Under the pieces are notes generated by a model. That model had not been told where the DNA came from, ran no database searches, and saw nothing but the letters and a program-made list of their open reading frames with translations. A stretch of DNA of 64,000 bases, taken from the NCBI GenBank assembly GCA_028554645.1, contig JAQOOI010000015.1, positions 372,001-436,000 of the forward strand. Reading direction: 5' to 3'. A program made the position numbers and the translations under genes. This document shows, in pieces, positions 24,041 through 35,789 of this stretch (position 1 is its first letter; each line of letters begins with the position of its first letter). This DNA comes from Omphalotus guepiniiformis. Its lineage: Eukaryota > Basidiomycota > Agaricomycetes > Agaricales > Omphalotaceae.

Positions 24041-25544
24041 GATGAAAGATACGAGAACTTGCCTTCTCTCTAGATAGATGAAGAGCACTTAAGTATACCT
24101 GGAAGACAATGAAGAATCAAGTGTGGCCCAACGCAGCAGCTCAGAATCCACACAAGTGTGAGTGGTCGTGGTCGCGTTGAAAGTGGCAACACGACCACGT
24201 GACGGTACGCGACCCACCATCATCGTGGAAATTAAATCGCAACGTATGTATGCGCTTTCAAGCAACTCTGCCTCTTGACCTCCTCATCGTCGACCATCTT
24301 TGAATTTGAAGTCTCGCCGTATGCAAATCGTAGGTTTTCGTCTGGGCAGACTCGTTTCACCACTGCAAACCCTCACCTGCTTCGACCCTATCTACCAGCT
24401 TTGAAGTCTCGCCGTATGCAACTCGTAGCTTTTCGTCTGGGCAGACTCGATTCACCACTGCAAACCCTCACCTGCTTTCCGAGACCGCTTAGCAACAGAA
24501 CTTAGGCTTTCAGACAGTATGTCATTCCTTGTGCCTTTCTTTGCTCAGCATTTGGCGAGAATGGGGGTTTAAAAGCTATAAGAGGACTAGGATAAGGTTA
24601 ATGGTACGTCCTCATCAGCCGCTATCTACACTTTCAGTTGTCTCAAACTTCAAAACTGTTCGAATGGGTTCAGTACGACCTAACTTCGCTGCCAAAGTCG
24701 TGTCAATGAAGAGGACATGGTCTAACATACTAAAAAGTCTGACGTCTACTCAATCTATGAAGCGACCGAGCCTTTCTCATTGAATTAAAAACAGCGAGAA
24801 GTTGTCCGTGGAAGGTATGGAGCTAGGTTCGATGCGTAAGTTGAAATCTAGGCGATCGGAAATTCCTGCAGAAGTCCCGCTGTAGCTTCCTCACACTCCG
24901 AGTCGATCATAGTAATGCTAACAGCTTTGCACGCCATCGACGTGTCTCAAAGATGCCGCGAACTTCCAGCGATAGAGAAAGACCTTGATGAGTCAAAAGA
25001 CGAGCTTTGCCCTTTTGTGTGGAGTGTTCAGCTTGACAAATTTCATGAACGTGTACAAGATTCCTCTATCTGACGGTCTCTTGAGGTTATTTGCTGACTC
25101 GAGAAACATTTCAGATGCAAAGATAATACTTCCAAACACGGCTCCTCGCCTGCAACAGCAAGTTACTTCAAGCATTGCTAGTACTCGGCCTTGAAGATGT
25201 ATAAAGTACTTGCTTATTCCGGCAATACCTCCTCAATGCACGCTCTCGGCAGATGTCTAAATTGTTTTACCTATACTACCTACATATGTCCTGTTGTGAT
25301 TGCCAGTGAACGTGTTTATCTGCAGTTGAATGTACATACCGTACATCAGAGCCTCTAGGGCTTTCGAAGACTTACTATGCGATCTCGAGACCGTGTTCAC
25401 AAGTCTTTTCCCGCAGAATTGCATTTTCAGGATGTGAATTAATATCGCAGTCGTGCTATTTTACAGAACTAAGTAAGTACAGTGCTAACAATAAAATTTA
25501 CCGATACAACGCATATCGTAACCACTCTTGGACCACCTCCGTGC
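24041..25544. other. Intergenic with duplicated and decayed segments
   Basis: No intact gene. It contains a 95 bp tandem duplication (24,305-24,481). It also has a ~33 bp inverted fragment of FunK1 (25,369-25,401), and near 25,430-25,530 a 3' flank shared with FunK1 copies A and B. An open segment around 24,930-25,010 reads LHAIDVSQRCRELPAIEKDL but cannot be assigned. Confidence 0.55.
24305..24481 (+). repeat. Two-copy tandem repeat, 95 bp unit
   Basis: The unit starting TTTGAAGTCTCGCCGTATGC occurs at 24,305 and again at 24,400 with few changes; the second copy is slightly shorter. Confidence 0.85.
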
Positions 25545-27417
25545 TCAATCATATCCGAGCCTGTTGGACTCCCGTAACTCGTTGCCCTTGGACTTCTGTT
25601 TGTCGCTGCTCAATGTCTTCAAACTACTCCCCATCAACTTATAGGCAAGCGTTGCAGGAAGCGCTAATTGCAGCGAATCAATCTTGTTTTCGATGCGCAC
25701 GCAGTCCGCCTCAGGCCAATTGTCAGAGTCGATGGCCTCCTTGAAGCGGGCGAGCATCCAAACTGAGTTGAGCTTTCCCTTGCGAATGAACCCCATCCCA
25801 TCTATCGCCTCCAGCTCTTGGCGCTCCTGACCGGAGGCAGCATCATACTCCCTCTTCCGCTTGTCGATCAACAGTTGCGAGAAAGAAGGTTTCTTCTCAT
25901 AGCGGACTGTGAACACGGTCTCGAGATCGCATACTAAGTCTCGGAGCGCAGTCGGAGGAAGTTTGGCACCGTGAGCCATGGACTTGCTCATGATATGATC
26001 TCTCTTGAATGTGCCACCTTCAACGCCTCCCGGAGCATCGGCATTTGGGGCCGTATAATCATACACCATGCGCAGTTTCGTCGCCAACACGTCGCTCGAC
26101 ATACCATTCTTGGTGTACCGAAGTATTATCCAAGATAAGACGTGGAAGAAGCTTTCAAGGTCATCCTCGAGTTTGGGGAAGACAGGTCCTGAACCTGGGA
26201 TGGGTGGTAAGAGCAGCCGAGCCGCAATGAATTGCCAGGTGCCCTGAAAGAGTGAACAATTTCATGCCGGGCCATCATAGGGACAAACGATGAAGACGTG
26301 CTGTGCGTATATATTGACGTGCTCCCTCTCCGAGTTCTGCCACCGGCTTCGAGAGATCCCAGTCAATCAAATATCCATGCCCATCCTTCCCAATCAAAAT
26401 ATTCCCCGTACTGAGGTCACCATGCAGGATCCCGGCTGTTTCGTAAGCCTCATGGTGTGCTAATAATGTTTTCATTAGAAACAGAGGAAATATGCAGTAG
26501 CATATACTCACCTTGCATGGCATCTTTCATAGCACGAGCCATCGTACGAGTATTGTCGAAGTGTGTGAGGTCTTCACCCACATCGTCTAGAAGTAGTCGA
26601 TAATGTTGATGCTGGCGGAAAGTTCTGGTTTGACTTCCTGAAAGATCGACGTCGCATGTTTTAGTTTGATGGTGAGGAAGAGGAATGTCGCCGGCTTGAT
26701 GACATTCTGGGATATTGTGCACTTTCACTGCCTGTAGCTTCCTATAGATGTCACCTTCCTTCACCATACCTTCCCCAACGACACGCCATGTATCTTTCAG
26801 AAGAACGCATCGCTTCTTCACCGGATACCAGACCGGTATACAACGAGTGCAACGGCCAGTAAGAGCACTTCGACCGCGGAAGCGAGGGTGACTACCATAG
26901 CAATAATTCCCTTCACCCTCCTTCGTGTCATCATAGACACCGAACTTCCATATAGGAGCCGTGGGGCTCAACCCAAGTTCCTTTCGAGCTTGTGCGACGT
27001 GCTCTGCATCTGCCTCACCAGGAATCGTGACTGTCTCGTCCAAACCGCGAGTGGCATCCGATGCTTGACTGAATCGCCAAAGGAACTCTGCAAGGAGTTT
27101 GGCTCCCTCGAGAGCGCTAATGTCGAATTTCTCAGTTACCACTGCACCAGCCCGGTCCCAATGTATGAGCCTAACCCATTCCTTCTGAATGAACACACTG
27201 AACAGGTGCGTGCGATACTGCTGTGAGAAGGCATGGCATGTGAGTTGACCTAGTGTTTTCAAGGATTTCGATTTCTTAGTATTGTTTACGAAGGGTGAAT
27301 CTTCCCTGCGAGCGTCAGCGAACGGGTCATCTTGTCCATCGAACTTGACCACGAAATGCGTCTGGGCAAGAGACATATCCATCCGCCGGGTTCTTCCTGA
27401 ATTCATCGCATACAAAA
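25545..27417 (-). pseudogene. FunK1-type kinase copy C, 3' part (cut off by Helitron)
   Basis: Exons 26,512-27,417, 26,302-26,459 and 25,545-26,243 match FunK1 copies A and B throughout, with HRD-like HGDLSTGNIL (Arg of HRD replaced by Gly) and DWDLSKP. The donor after the 158 nt exon is GC instead of GT. The C-terminal repeat tail is shorter (SKGNELRESNRLGYD). The 5' part of the same gene lies 35 kb away at 62,275-62,751; the Helitron inserted between them. Joined, the two parts are 59 nt shorter than copy B in this interval, so the reading frame also shifts there. Not functional. Confidence 0.85.
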
Positions 27418-27425
27418 CTAGGATT

Positions 27426-27452
27426 TGCATTACGAGCTAGGCTCCTACTGCA
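27426..27452 (-). other. Helitron 3' terminal hairpin
   Basis: TGCAGTAGGAGC, loop CTA, GCTCGTAATGCA on the minus strand; 10 of 12 stem positions pair. It is followed by AATC and the terminal CTAG. In Helitrons this hairpin marks the end of rolling-circle transfer. Confidence 0.8.
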
Positions 27453-27528
27453 TAATGGGTGAGCGTAATTTATCACGAAAAAGCATTTACTGTATCTTTG
27501 TATGTAGTAGACAGAAATTAAGAACAAA

Positions 27529-29672
27529 TTAATCATCATAAAATTCTAAGTCACTAAGGTCAACTCCATAGTCATCAAGAACCAACTTTAATCCCTCTCT
27601 TCTCTGAACATCATCCTGCAACATTTTTCTTGTTGGGGTTTCCTTGTCTTTACGCAAACGACCTTCTGGGAATGGATCACGGAAAGCAATTCCTTTCAAG
27701 GTCTTCACTCTGGATATGGCCACAAAGGACAATCCTGAGGCAAAATCCTTCTCACCAAGAGAAATAGTGGCCTTGTCTAGAGTCAAACCTTGACTCTTGT
27801 GAATTGTGATAGCCCAAGCCAGAGTAAGAGGTAGCTGTGTCCTGCTCAATTCAGTGTCCCCTCTAGTATGCCATCTGGCTGTTATAGGAGCAATGGGAAT
27901 CCAGGAAGCATCAACTCCTTCCCAGCCCAGATTTGGAGGACCTATAATAGATCTCAGTACAATGCTTGTTGCAGAAAATTTGTCATTTACCTGAATATCC
28001 TTCACATTCCACAAACACTACAGAAGGTAGATCTCCATGCTGAACATTTGCTGAGGGATCATACCAAATCTTCCTAACAAAGCCTCTTGCACCATTCACC
28101 AGACCTATATAAACATTAGAACATTACTTCAGCAAAGTAGAGCACTAGAAATCACCTTTAGAAGTCCACAAATTTCTTGTAATCATAACTCTAGCACCTT
28201 CTGCCAAAAGAATTTCCTTTTCCAACCCTTCAGCATCTTCTTCTGAAGCCTTTTTAGCTTCAGAGTTGTTGTGTTTTGCTTTACAGCGAACAACTGGCCC
28301 ACCACAGTTGGCTAGATGCAAGTGATTAAGAGTCTTGACTTGTTCTCTCTGAGGAAGCAGATGAAGGGCTTTGTCATGTTCAGAATGTTCCTCAGGAGAG
28401 AGGTTTTCCCAAAAGCGAGTTCTGAATTGCTGATAATCAGCAGAAGTGGACTGATAGTCTCGTAGACGGAGAAGCATATTTCTAAACAGCTCTTGCTCTG
28501 GATTACCTCCAGCTTGACGGAAGATTTGAGTGAGAGTAATAGACTTTGTGAAAGCATGGTATGTCTGAAACCCTTCAACCTTTAGAAGTGGTGGATGACT
28601 GTTTGGCTTTTGATGACTAGTGGAATAGAGAGGAGACTCTCCAACAGGAGGGAGCTGAGCAAAATCTCCAAATAGCAAAGTGGGAATATCACCCAAGACT
28701 TCATCATGAGTATCAGGCTGAGCTTGACGAAGTCGTCTATCAACCTTTCCAAACTGCTTTTGGCCAATCATTGACTTCTCATCAATAATAAGCAGTTTAG
28801 CAGAGTTCCATCGAGATTGTATGCGCTTTGAAGAGTTGGGACCAAGCTGTTCAAACCCAGTAGTAGGATCCCTAACTGGAATATTGAGACCATAATTCAA
28901 TGTCCAACCTCTAATACCAAAGGCAGCAACACCTGTTGGGGCTAGTCTAGCAACTGGATCACAATCATCTCCCAGCTCATCAGCAAAGTGCTCTCTAAGA
29001 GCATGTGTGATAGCCCATATCAAGTAGGACTTTCCAGTGCCTGCAGTTCCATCCACATTGATCCTAAGAGTAGGAGGCTTGTTTCCAGGATCTTGCTTGA
29101 GTTTTCTGAAATAAGCCATGACTTGAAGGAACACAGTCCTCTGAGAGCCTTTTAGTGTCTGGTAGGGAGCCTCTGGTAGAACCTGCACAACATCATTGGG
29201 AGATTCCTTGACAGAGTCTATGAGCCATTTTGCTGCATCATTAGAGACATGTCTTGAAGGAGAATGCTGATGCCAATCATACAACAGATCCATGTCCCTT
29301 CTTCCAAGTGTAATCACATTGGTTTGAAGAACAGAATGTCCAGGAGCTTGAGCAGCCTCAACCATCCATTGAAGCTGAATTGGTGCATGGTCAGGGTCAT
29401 CATCAGGAACAGATTCTGAGTCTGAGTCTTCCTGATCCTCCACCTCAGAAACCACTTTGGGTAAACTATCAATGTGAACATGGTCATTGTCCAGACATGA
29501 ATTGACAAATGCATCTGTATAAGTGGTCCATCCATCTAGGATCTCCTCTGGACTCTTTTCAAATGGATGATGTAGAACCAATCTTGCATAGCAGTACTTC
29601 TCATATAGGTCTGGAGATGAGGGATCTGGAGGATAGAGAGGCCAAACACTAACAACAAAGGGCAGTGCACGA
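27529..29672 (-). CDS. Helitron RepHel transposase, C-terminal helicase part (gene split)
   Basis: Continuation of the gene that starts at 62,000. The exons here are 28,156-29,672 (interrupted exon), 27,991-28,104 and 27,529-27,941, all GT-AG and in phase. It encodes the PIF1/RecD-like SF1 helicase: Walker A DGTAGTGKSYLIWAI (about 29,024-29,055), Walker B LLIIDEKSMIG, LLFGDFAQLPPVG, and the C-terminal LTLAWAITIHKSQGLTLDKA and VAISRVKTL motifs. The helicase unwinds DNA during rolling-circle transposition. Exact joining to the 58,408-61,559 exon, minus one copy of the 4 bp duplication, gives a continuous frame (ACT TGT GCA CTG). Confidence 0.92.
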
Positions 29673-30912
29673 TGATGTGCTTGGTATGGGGTATGAATGA
29701 GACGAAGTGCTAACTAACTCGAATGAATCTATCAAGCACTCTAAACACACACACAACACACAAAGACTTTTAAGTTCGTGGGGTTTGGGGGGACCAACAA
29801 ACTCTGTGAAGCGAATAAGGTTGTTGTAAGAGGAACGCGGAGACACAGTCAAAACCGACGCGGCACAGATAACTCTATGCTACACACCACTCAAACGAAC
29901 TAACGCGTAACTTTAACAAATCACCGCGACCAGTGACTACAAACGATACAACAACCAGACGATTGTTGGGAGATGCCAGACGACTTCTCACTTAGTGGAG
30001 TTGGGTATAGGAGGATTTCAGAACTGCCAGACGACGAGTTCAACGAGTGACCAGACGATCCACTCTTATTCGCACTACACACATAGGCTCCGCGGTACCA
30101 GACGATCCCGCTTGTAAACACTTAGGCACACTGACTTATGAACTAACGCGGCGGTTAACACTTTAAAACTCCTAATCACTCAGAGGGACTTAAGCTTTTC
30201 CACACACAAATGCTATTAGCTCTATGGGGGGCTCGGGAACCTATCCTTCCTTGCCCAGGTTCTATTTCTTATATACAGTATTTCTATTTACATAGTACAA
30301 ACAAATGTCGCGATACTTGACAGTTATGAGATATATGGTGCATATGGTGCACCGCGTAAGGTAGGGATGAAGTATAGTACGCGGTAACAGGGTATCTTAT
30401 ATCGGGCTATAATCTTGCCGCTTTTAGAAAGTATCGCGATAGTTCGCTAAACTGTGTCTCCTTACGTGTTCTACTTCCGCGTCGTCGGAAGTACTTCGTG
30501 TTACATCGTACGTCTAGACCCTTCTGTGGCTCAATCAGTGGTCATTAGATATGACTAGTGCACGGAGCTACTGCTACATGGTTTCTAAGTCTGGCCCTCT
30601 GAGTAGTGCCGCGGTACTTTGTTACCTACGCGTTGGTTTATACAGTATTGGGGCCATCAAGTTATACACGTCGGACCTTAGAACAAGTGCCGCGACACTT
30701 TACTTGAGTGCATACTTAGGTAATACCTACACTGAGAAGACCCATTTAGTGCCGTTCTACAGTCTTGTACACCTTTGTACACATATACTAGTGGTTGAAT
30801 GTGCGTAATACACCGCGGAACTTAGGACTATACAGTGTACTTAGTAGGTTTGTACTGGAGTGATCAATCCTGCGAGGCCGAAAATGGTAGTGGTATTACC
30901 GCGGTCGTATCA
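29673..30912 (-). repeat. 3' LTR of element 1
   Basis: 1,240 bp. The purine tract, seen on the plus strand as TCTCCCCCTGA at 30,913, abuts it. Confidence 0.9.
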
Positions 30913-31293
30913 TCTCCCCCTGACTAAAATATCGACTGTCCCAGTCGCTGGGGTCCTACTCAGGGTCTATCCTGGAAAGGCGCATCAACCTCCCTTTTCT
31001 GGATATCACAAACTTCTTTCTGACTCATGTAGCGCTCTCCCTCCTTCTTGTCACATCACATTCCATCACGTTGCCTTATTGGTAAATCGCCGCGTCTCTT
31101 CATTCCCCATCGTCCGGTTACGTTAGTTTCCGGACATACCGGTTATTCAGTTAATGGATTGCCATCGCTTCTTTGTCAAAGCTGTATGTCGTACCCTGAA
31201 TAAGTATGTAATATATCAAACTTTTGCTCTCGCGTCTTCTAGGAATGGAACTTGATATTGGCACCAATCCGAGGACCCCATCGCCGCGAGGTG

Positions 31294-31300
31294 TATATAA
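31294..31300 (+). promoter_or_regulatory. TATA box of antisense gene a1 (element 1)
   Basis: TATATAA about 58 bp before the ATG at 31,358. The same box is kept in element 2 (49,821-49,827). Confidence 0.55.
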
Positions 31301-31357
31301 CCTTCAGCGCCCGGGTGTCGAACTCCAACTTTTTGCCCTCTCTCCCATTACTGGTTT

Positions 31358-33674
31358 ATGCCCATCAAGGCTGAACCCCTTGACTATACTTCTTTATTAG
31401 TAAGTGTCGCGGCCGCTCTTTGTGTTCCTTCTCTTAACTTCCTTGGGCAGGCTTTTTCACCCACACCTTCGGAAACTAACTTTAGCATGTCTTCTTCTCG
31501 ACCGTCAGGTTCTCGTTCGAGCAAACGCCAACGCCGCGATGACGCCTCTGTCCCTATTCCTGGAGTGCCGGCTCCCAACTCACAGCAGTCTATATCTGCT
31601 GCGGAGTTCGCGTTACTTCAATATATCCGTAGTGGTCAACTGGCGGTCCAACCAACCGTGATTCCTACCGCCGCGGTGGTTTCGCCTCCTCTTGCTTCAT
31701 CTTCGCGTCGTACTCCATCGCCTCCTCCTGCTGAATCTCGTTCACACACGTTCGCCGTGAGGCGTTGAGAAAACTCGCATCCAAGCGCTCTCGTTCTCGC
31801 GGTCAAACTTCTAATTTGGTACGGCAGTTTCTTGCCCCTCGATACTTTTTGTCCCACTTATGCTTTTACTTGTTCTTGCAGCTCCGTCCTGTCACCGCGG
31901 AGGATCGGGCCCAATACGATGCTGACTTTCTGGCTTTTAAAGATGAAACTTACGATCTTAGTCCCGCGTCAGCTACTTCAGCTGCGCGTTCTCACCGTAA
32001 GCATGGACATCGCCGCGTTGGTCTGGGAAAACGTCCTCCACCGTTGAACTTGGTACGGTTTTTCTCCATTCATCCTTCCTCTCTCTTCTGACTCCGTTCT
32101 TCGTAGTTTGATGATGAAGCTGTCGAGTCTAACACTGAGGCCCCCTTAGTTCACAAGGAACCTCGCCGCGGTCTTTCGCGTAGACGCGTGGAAAGTGATT
32201 CTGACGCGGAGCCCGTAGCTAAAACTATTCCTGTTGTTGCCTCTGTCGAGCCGACTCCCTTGCCTACGACAGCGCTTACGCCGTCTGCTAGCTCTCCTTT
32301 TGTACGTAACTCTCTACTGTGTCAGTTCCCGCGGGCCTTACCACTTTCTCGGTTTATTAGGCTCACTCGCGGTCACCTCCTCCTGTTGACTTGTCAGTTG
32401 GCTTCACTCAGGACGCGGTAAATGCTCCCGTACCCACTACTCCTCGTTTATCGCCTTCTTTGCGAGATGACGCGGCACCCCCTGCTCTTCTGCCTTCTGG
32501 TGTGCCCGCCTCTTTTTCTCCTTTGACTTCCACGGTGTTGCCTCCCCCTGCTATTGCTGTTAGTCAACCGGGAGCTTCCGCGGCGCTGCCCGCAACTTCA
32601 TCTCTACCTGAGGACCCAGCTCCTCCTGTAAGTCTAGCTCATCTGTTCCTTGTCACATTCTTAATCCCTTTTGTTGTTTCTTAGGTGAAAGGCAAAGGTA
32701 AAGGTAAGAAGCGTGCTAATACCAAACCTGCGGCGACTACTATCCAAGAAGAGAGCCGATTCCGCACCCCTTCACCTCAGCCTGGTGATCCCGAGGACAA
32801 GCGTCGATTCTTACGTGAAGTGGAGGGGTACCCCCGATATTGGTACGAACATGTCTTCCCCGCGGCAGCAAAGATGGGCGCTGCTATCCACCGCGACTCC
32901 TTGCCTATTACTAAGGGAAGTAAAGCCTCCGCGGCTCCTTCCTCTGTTCATGGCGACTTCGAGGCGGGTGTACGATGGTTTCAACCCAATGAGGCCCCTT
33001 CCGCGCAAGCGATCAACTTTGATTTCCCTGGTCTATTGCCACCCCTGATGACCTCGCATATCAAAATGTTTCAGTCCGTGGCAAAGAGTGTGAATCTGGT
33101 ACGCGGTCCAATTTATTTGTACCGCGACGCTTTTCTGACTTTGACTTCTTTACTAGCCTTCCATTCGGTGTAGCTCCTGCATTGTACATGGCAAACCTTG
33201 TGTCTTCGTGGCACCTGGCGAATCTTGTAACGAGTGCCTGAGTAAGAAGGATTCTGCTTGCACCTTTCGGTATGGTACGCGGAAGATTGTGCTCGAGGAC
33301 GACGCGATGCACAATCGCGGCCTCTTCTCTGTTCGCCGTATGTATTTCTTTTTCTGGCTTGCTCTTCTCCTTCTAACTTCTAGCTTTCAGATGCTCTATC
33401 CCTTCAACACGAGGCCGCGACGCTTTTTGAAGACCTGGACCATATTGCCAAGGCGATGCATGGGGTTCAGCGTAAGGCAGAAGGCAAGGTCGCGGAACTC
33501 GTCGACATTATTGCTGCGGGATATTTCAATTTTGGCAAAGATTACCTGGCCCAGCTTCGACTTAGCGGGGACTTGGCCAAGGTGATCATTGATGAACGAA
33601 TTCAACCAAAAATCGACGCGGGGGAGCTTACCTCCATAAACCCAGATTCTCTTCACCATGCATATCAGAACTAG
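31358..33674 (+). CDS. Antisense gene a1 of element 1: Zn2Cys6-like protein (probably frameshifted)
   Basis: Multi-exon gene on the strand opposite to gag-pol. The first exon (31,358-31,399, MPIKAEPLDYTSLL) joins 31,451 across a 51 bp GTAAGT...GCAG intron. A basic RPSGSRSSKRQRRDD stretch, a long Pro/Ser/Ala-rich region, and WYEHVFPAAAKMGAA / FPGLLPPLMTSHI follow. Then comes a Cys cluster at 33,169-33,261 with spacing C-x2-C-x6-C-x8-C-x2-C-x7-C, which satisfies the fungal Zn(II)2Cys6 pattern. The C-terminus is helical (GDLAKVIIDERIQPKI). Near 31,750-31,770 the frame that matches the element 2 copy changes, which I read as a frameshift or a missed intron. Exon limits other than the first are approximate. 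The strict zinc-cluster family assignment is inference. Confidence 0.65.
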
Positions 33675-34086
33675 TGATCACTGCATGCGTTCATCATTCT
33701 TGTTCAGGCCCCGCGGTAATAAAAGCTTTTAGTATCGTAGTATTGTCATGTCGCGGATCCTGTACAGTCTTTATTACATGAAAATTATCATTGCTTTTGT
33801 TTCATGGAGAGTGAATCTTTAAGCTGTGTGACACTTTCTTTGTTATATAAGATTTTTCAGAATTCAAGCGATCCTACGCGGTACTTTTCTCTACGCGGTA
33901 CTTTTCTACTTCTGTGACCCTTCCCCATCTTTGAAATTACAACTGTCCCCAGTTGTCTTGAACACTTCGCGTCCTTTGGGAAAGTACCATATGGTCCGCC
34001 GCGTCAATTTTGAAGGATGGTAAGTGTCGCGGAATTAGAATTCTACACTGACAAGTTTCCTCGTAGTCATGACCGCCCTGGCCCGG
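33675..34086. other. Spacer between antisense genes a1 and a2 (element 1)
   Basis: No gene. It holds repeated CTACGCGGTACTTTTC units near 33,886-33,912 and the upstream region of a2. The matching element 2 spacer has a long A run (about 47,370-47,394) that is absent here. Confidence 0.55.
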
Positions 34087-34094
34087 TATAAAAG
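34087..34094 (+). promoter_or_regulatory. TATA box of antisense gene a2 (element 1)
   Basis: TATAAAAG, 39 bp before the ATG at 34,133; present in element 2 as well. Confidence 0.6.
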
Positions 34095-34132
34095 GTCCTT
34101 CGAACTCTAAGTTCTTCCTATCAGATTCACTT

Positions 34133-35571
34133 ATGTCTACTGATACTTCTTCTGTTGATGTCCAGTTTCTCGTGGAAGAGGTGGCACCTCTTTACAAGTC
34201 GTTTAGCGAGCGTCGAGCCAAACGTGGTGCTGACAACGCTAATCGCGTCGCGATGTCTTGTGCACAAAAACTCGTAAGTTTTCTACTGCGCTGTCTCCCT
34301 TCCCGCGCCTTACTTCGCTCTTTTTAGCTCGAGCTCTGGAAAGCTCACCCTGATGCCGCGCTGGCTAACGCTGACATTCGTACTTTCACTCTGTTCTTCT
34401 TTGAACAACTGCCGCGGGACCCAGTTACCGCGAAGTATACACCAACTCATCATTTACTTGGTCCGTACCGCGGTAAATGTGTTCAGTTTGGTAAACCCAA
34501 GGAGGTTCCTAAAGTCGCCGCGGCCGCTCCTGTGCCAACGGTTGTAACCCCAGTGCCCGTCAGAGGCAAAGGTCGCGTTCGTACTAGCCGCCGCGTAAGT
34601 AATCAGTTCTTTTTCTTGAATAACCATCGGTACTAAACTTTTTCTTAGATTCGCAAGCGTGTTGCATCCCAAGCTCGTATTGATAGTAGCGACGAGGAGG
34701 TTGACGACGACGCGGCGGGTAGCGATATTGCTATGGGTGACGATGAATCCCCCTCTATTGCAGATTCCACTACTAATACCACGGTAGGTCGCCACACTAC
34801 CCCGAACCAGCTTGCTCTGTTGCTAAAACTATGTACCTCGCTTCAGACTCTCGACCTCGCAGCAGTTGAAGAAGTTACCCGCGTTGCTCCCTTTACTCCA
34901 AAGGTTGAGCCTAGCGTCGCGGCGGTTAAAAGGGTACGATCACAAATCCTGCTCCCAATGTTATTCTGACTTAACTCTCCTTTCATAGCCTCACGCGTCG
35001 ACTAATCACCCCGTAAGATATCTCCACTTTTCTGAGATACCACGCATGCTTATTACTTCACGGCAATACCTTAAGGCAGTTGCCGCGGTGGATAAGAGTA
35101 CCATCAATACTCCTGCCAAGAAAGCTAAGATGGAGGTGGTTAGTGTCGCGGCAGCTCCTCCTACTTGGGCGCACAACTTCTCTATGCTCGATCCACCTCT
35201 GGCACCTCCTAGTACGTGTCACGTTTTGGTACTGCCGCTAGCGACTTTTTCAACTAACCTATCTTTTGGTAGACCCTGTCTCCACTTTCTCCAACTCGGT
35301 TGTGCAGTCACTCGTTGATCGTGCCAATCTCGCGGTGCTCGAACCCGTTAGTGGTCCTACCGATCGTAGCCTCACCATGCTGGAGTTCGAGACTCGCTCT
35401 AAACTTATCGCGGTCAACCATCAGATCAGCCTCCAGCTCCAAATGCGGGATTTGCTGATGAAGAGCTACCAGAGCATCGCGTCGCAGCAGAAGGAGCTGG
35501 TTAATAAAACCAACGTCCCTCTTATCGATATGACTGGCGACGAAGATATGCCCTCCGTGACTGATACTTGA
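34133..35571 (+). CDS. Antisense gene a2 of element 1: unknown protein
   Basis: Five exons fit in frame: 34,133-34,273, 34,328-34,594, 34,649-34,933, 34,989-35,211 and 35,273-35,571. Donors are GTAAGT, GTAAGT, GTACGA and GTACGT; acceptors are TTTAG, CTTAG, ATAG and GTAG. The product is about 404 aa. It begins MSTDTSSVDVQFLVEEVAP, contains a basic region (KGKGRVRTSRR then IRKRVASQARI), an acidic stretch SSDEEVDDDAAGSD, and a C-terminal coiled-coil-like part (LEFETRSKLIAVNHQISLQL) ending in DMTGDEDMPSVTDT. No family is recognised. The same gene in element 2 is nearly identical, and exon borders are conserved, so it is maintained as a protein. It converges on pol. Confidence 0.75.
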
Positions 35572-35789
35572 ACTGCTCCGTGAATTTTTCTCGTGCTTCC
35601 GCGACACTTTTTAATCTTCTTGTCGTGAATAGGGGTACCGCGTAACTTTTCGTTTCCCTCTCACACTTGTATTCAACTACCGCGTAACTTATTTATTTTC
35701 AATTTGTCGCGTATATTTCAACATAACACGTACAGATCATACGCTCGTTTTTATAATAAACTGCCATGTGGCCCTATCTCTTGAGTGAT

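Noticed and set aside
30551..30808. 85-117 codon open frames inside each LTR (also at 37,187-37,540, 50,313-50,666 and 58,046-58,303)
   Set aside because: They lie wholly in LTR sequence, differ in start between copies and show no protein features; they are kept only because the LTRs are nearly identical.
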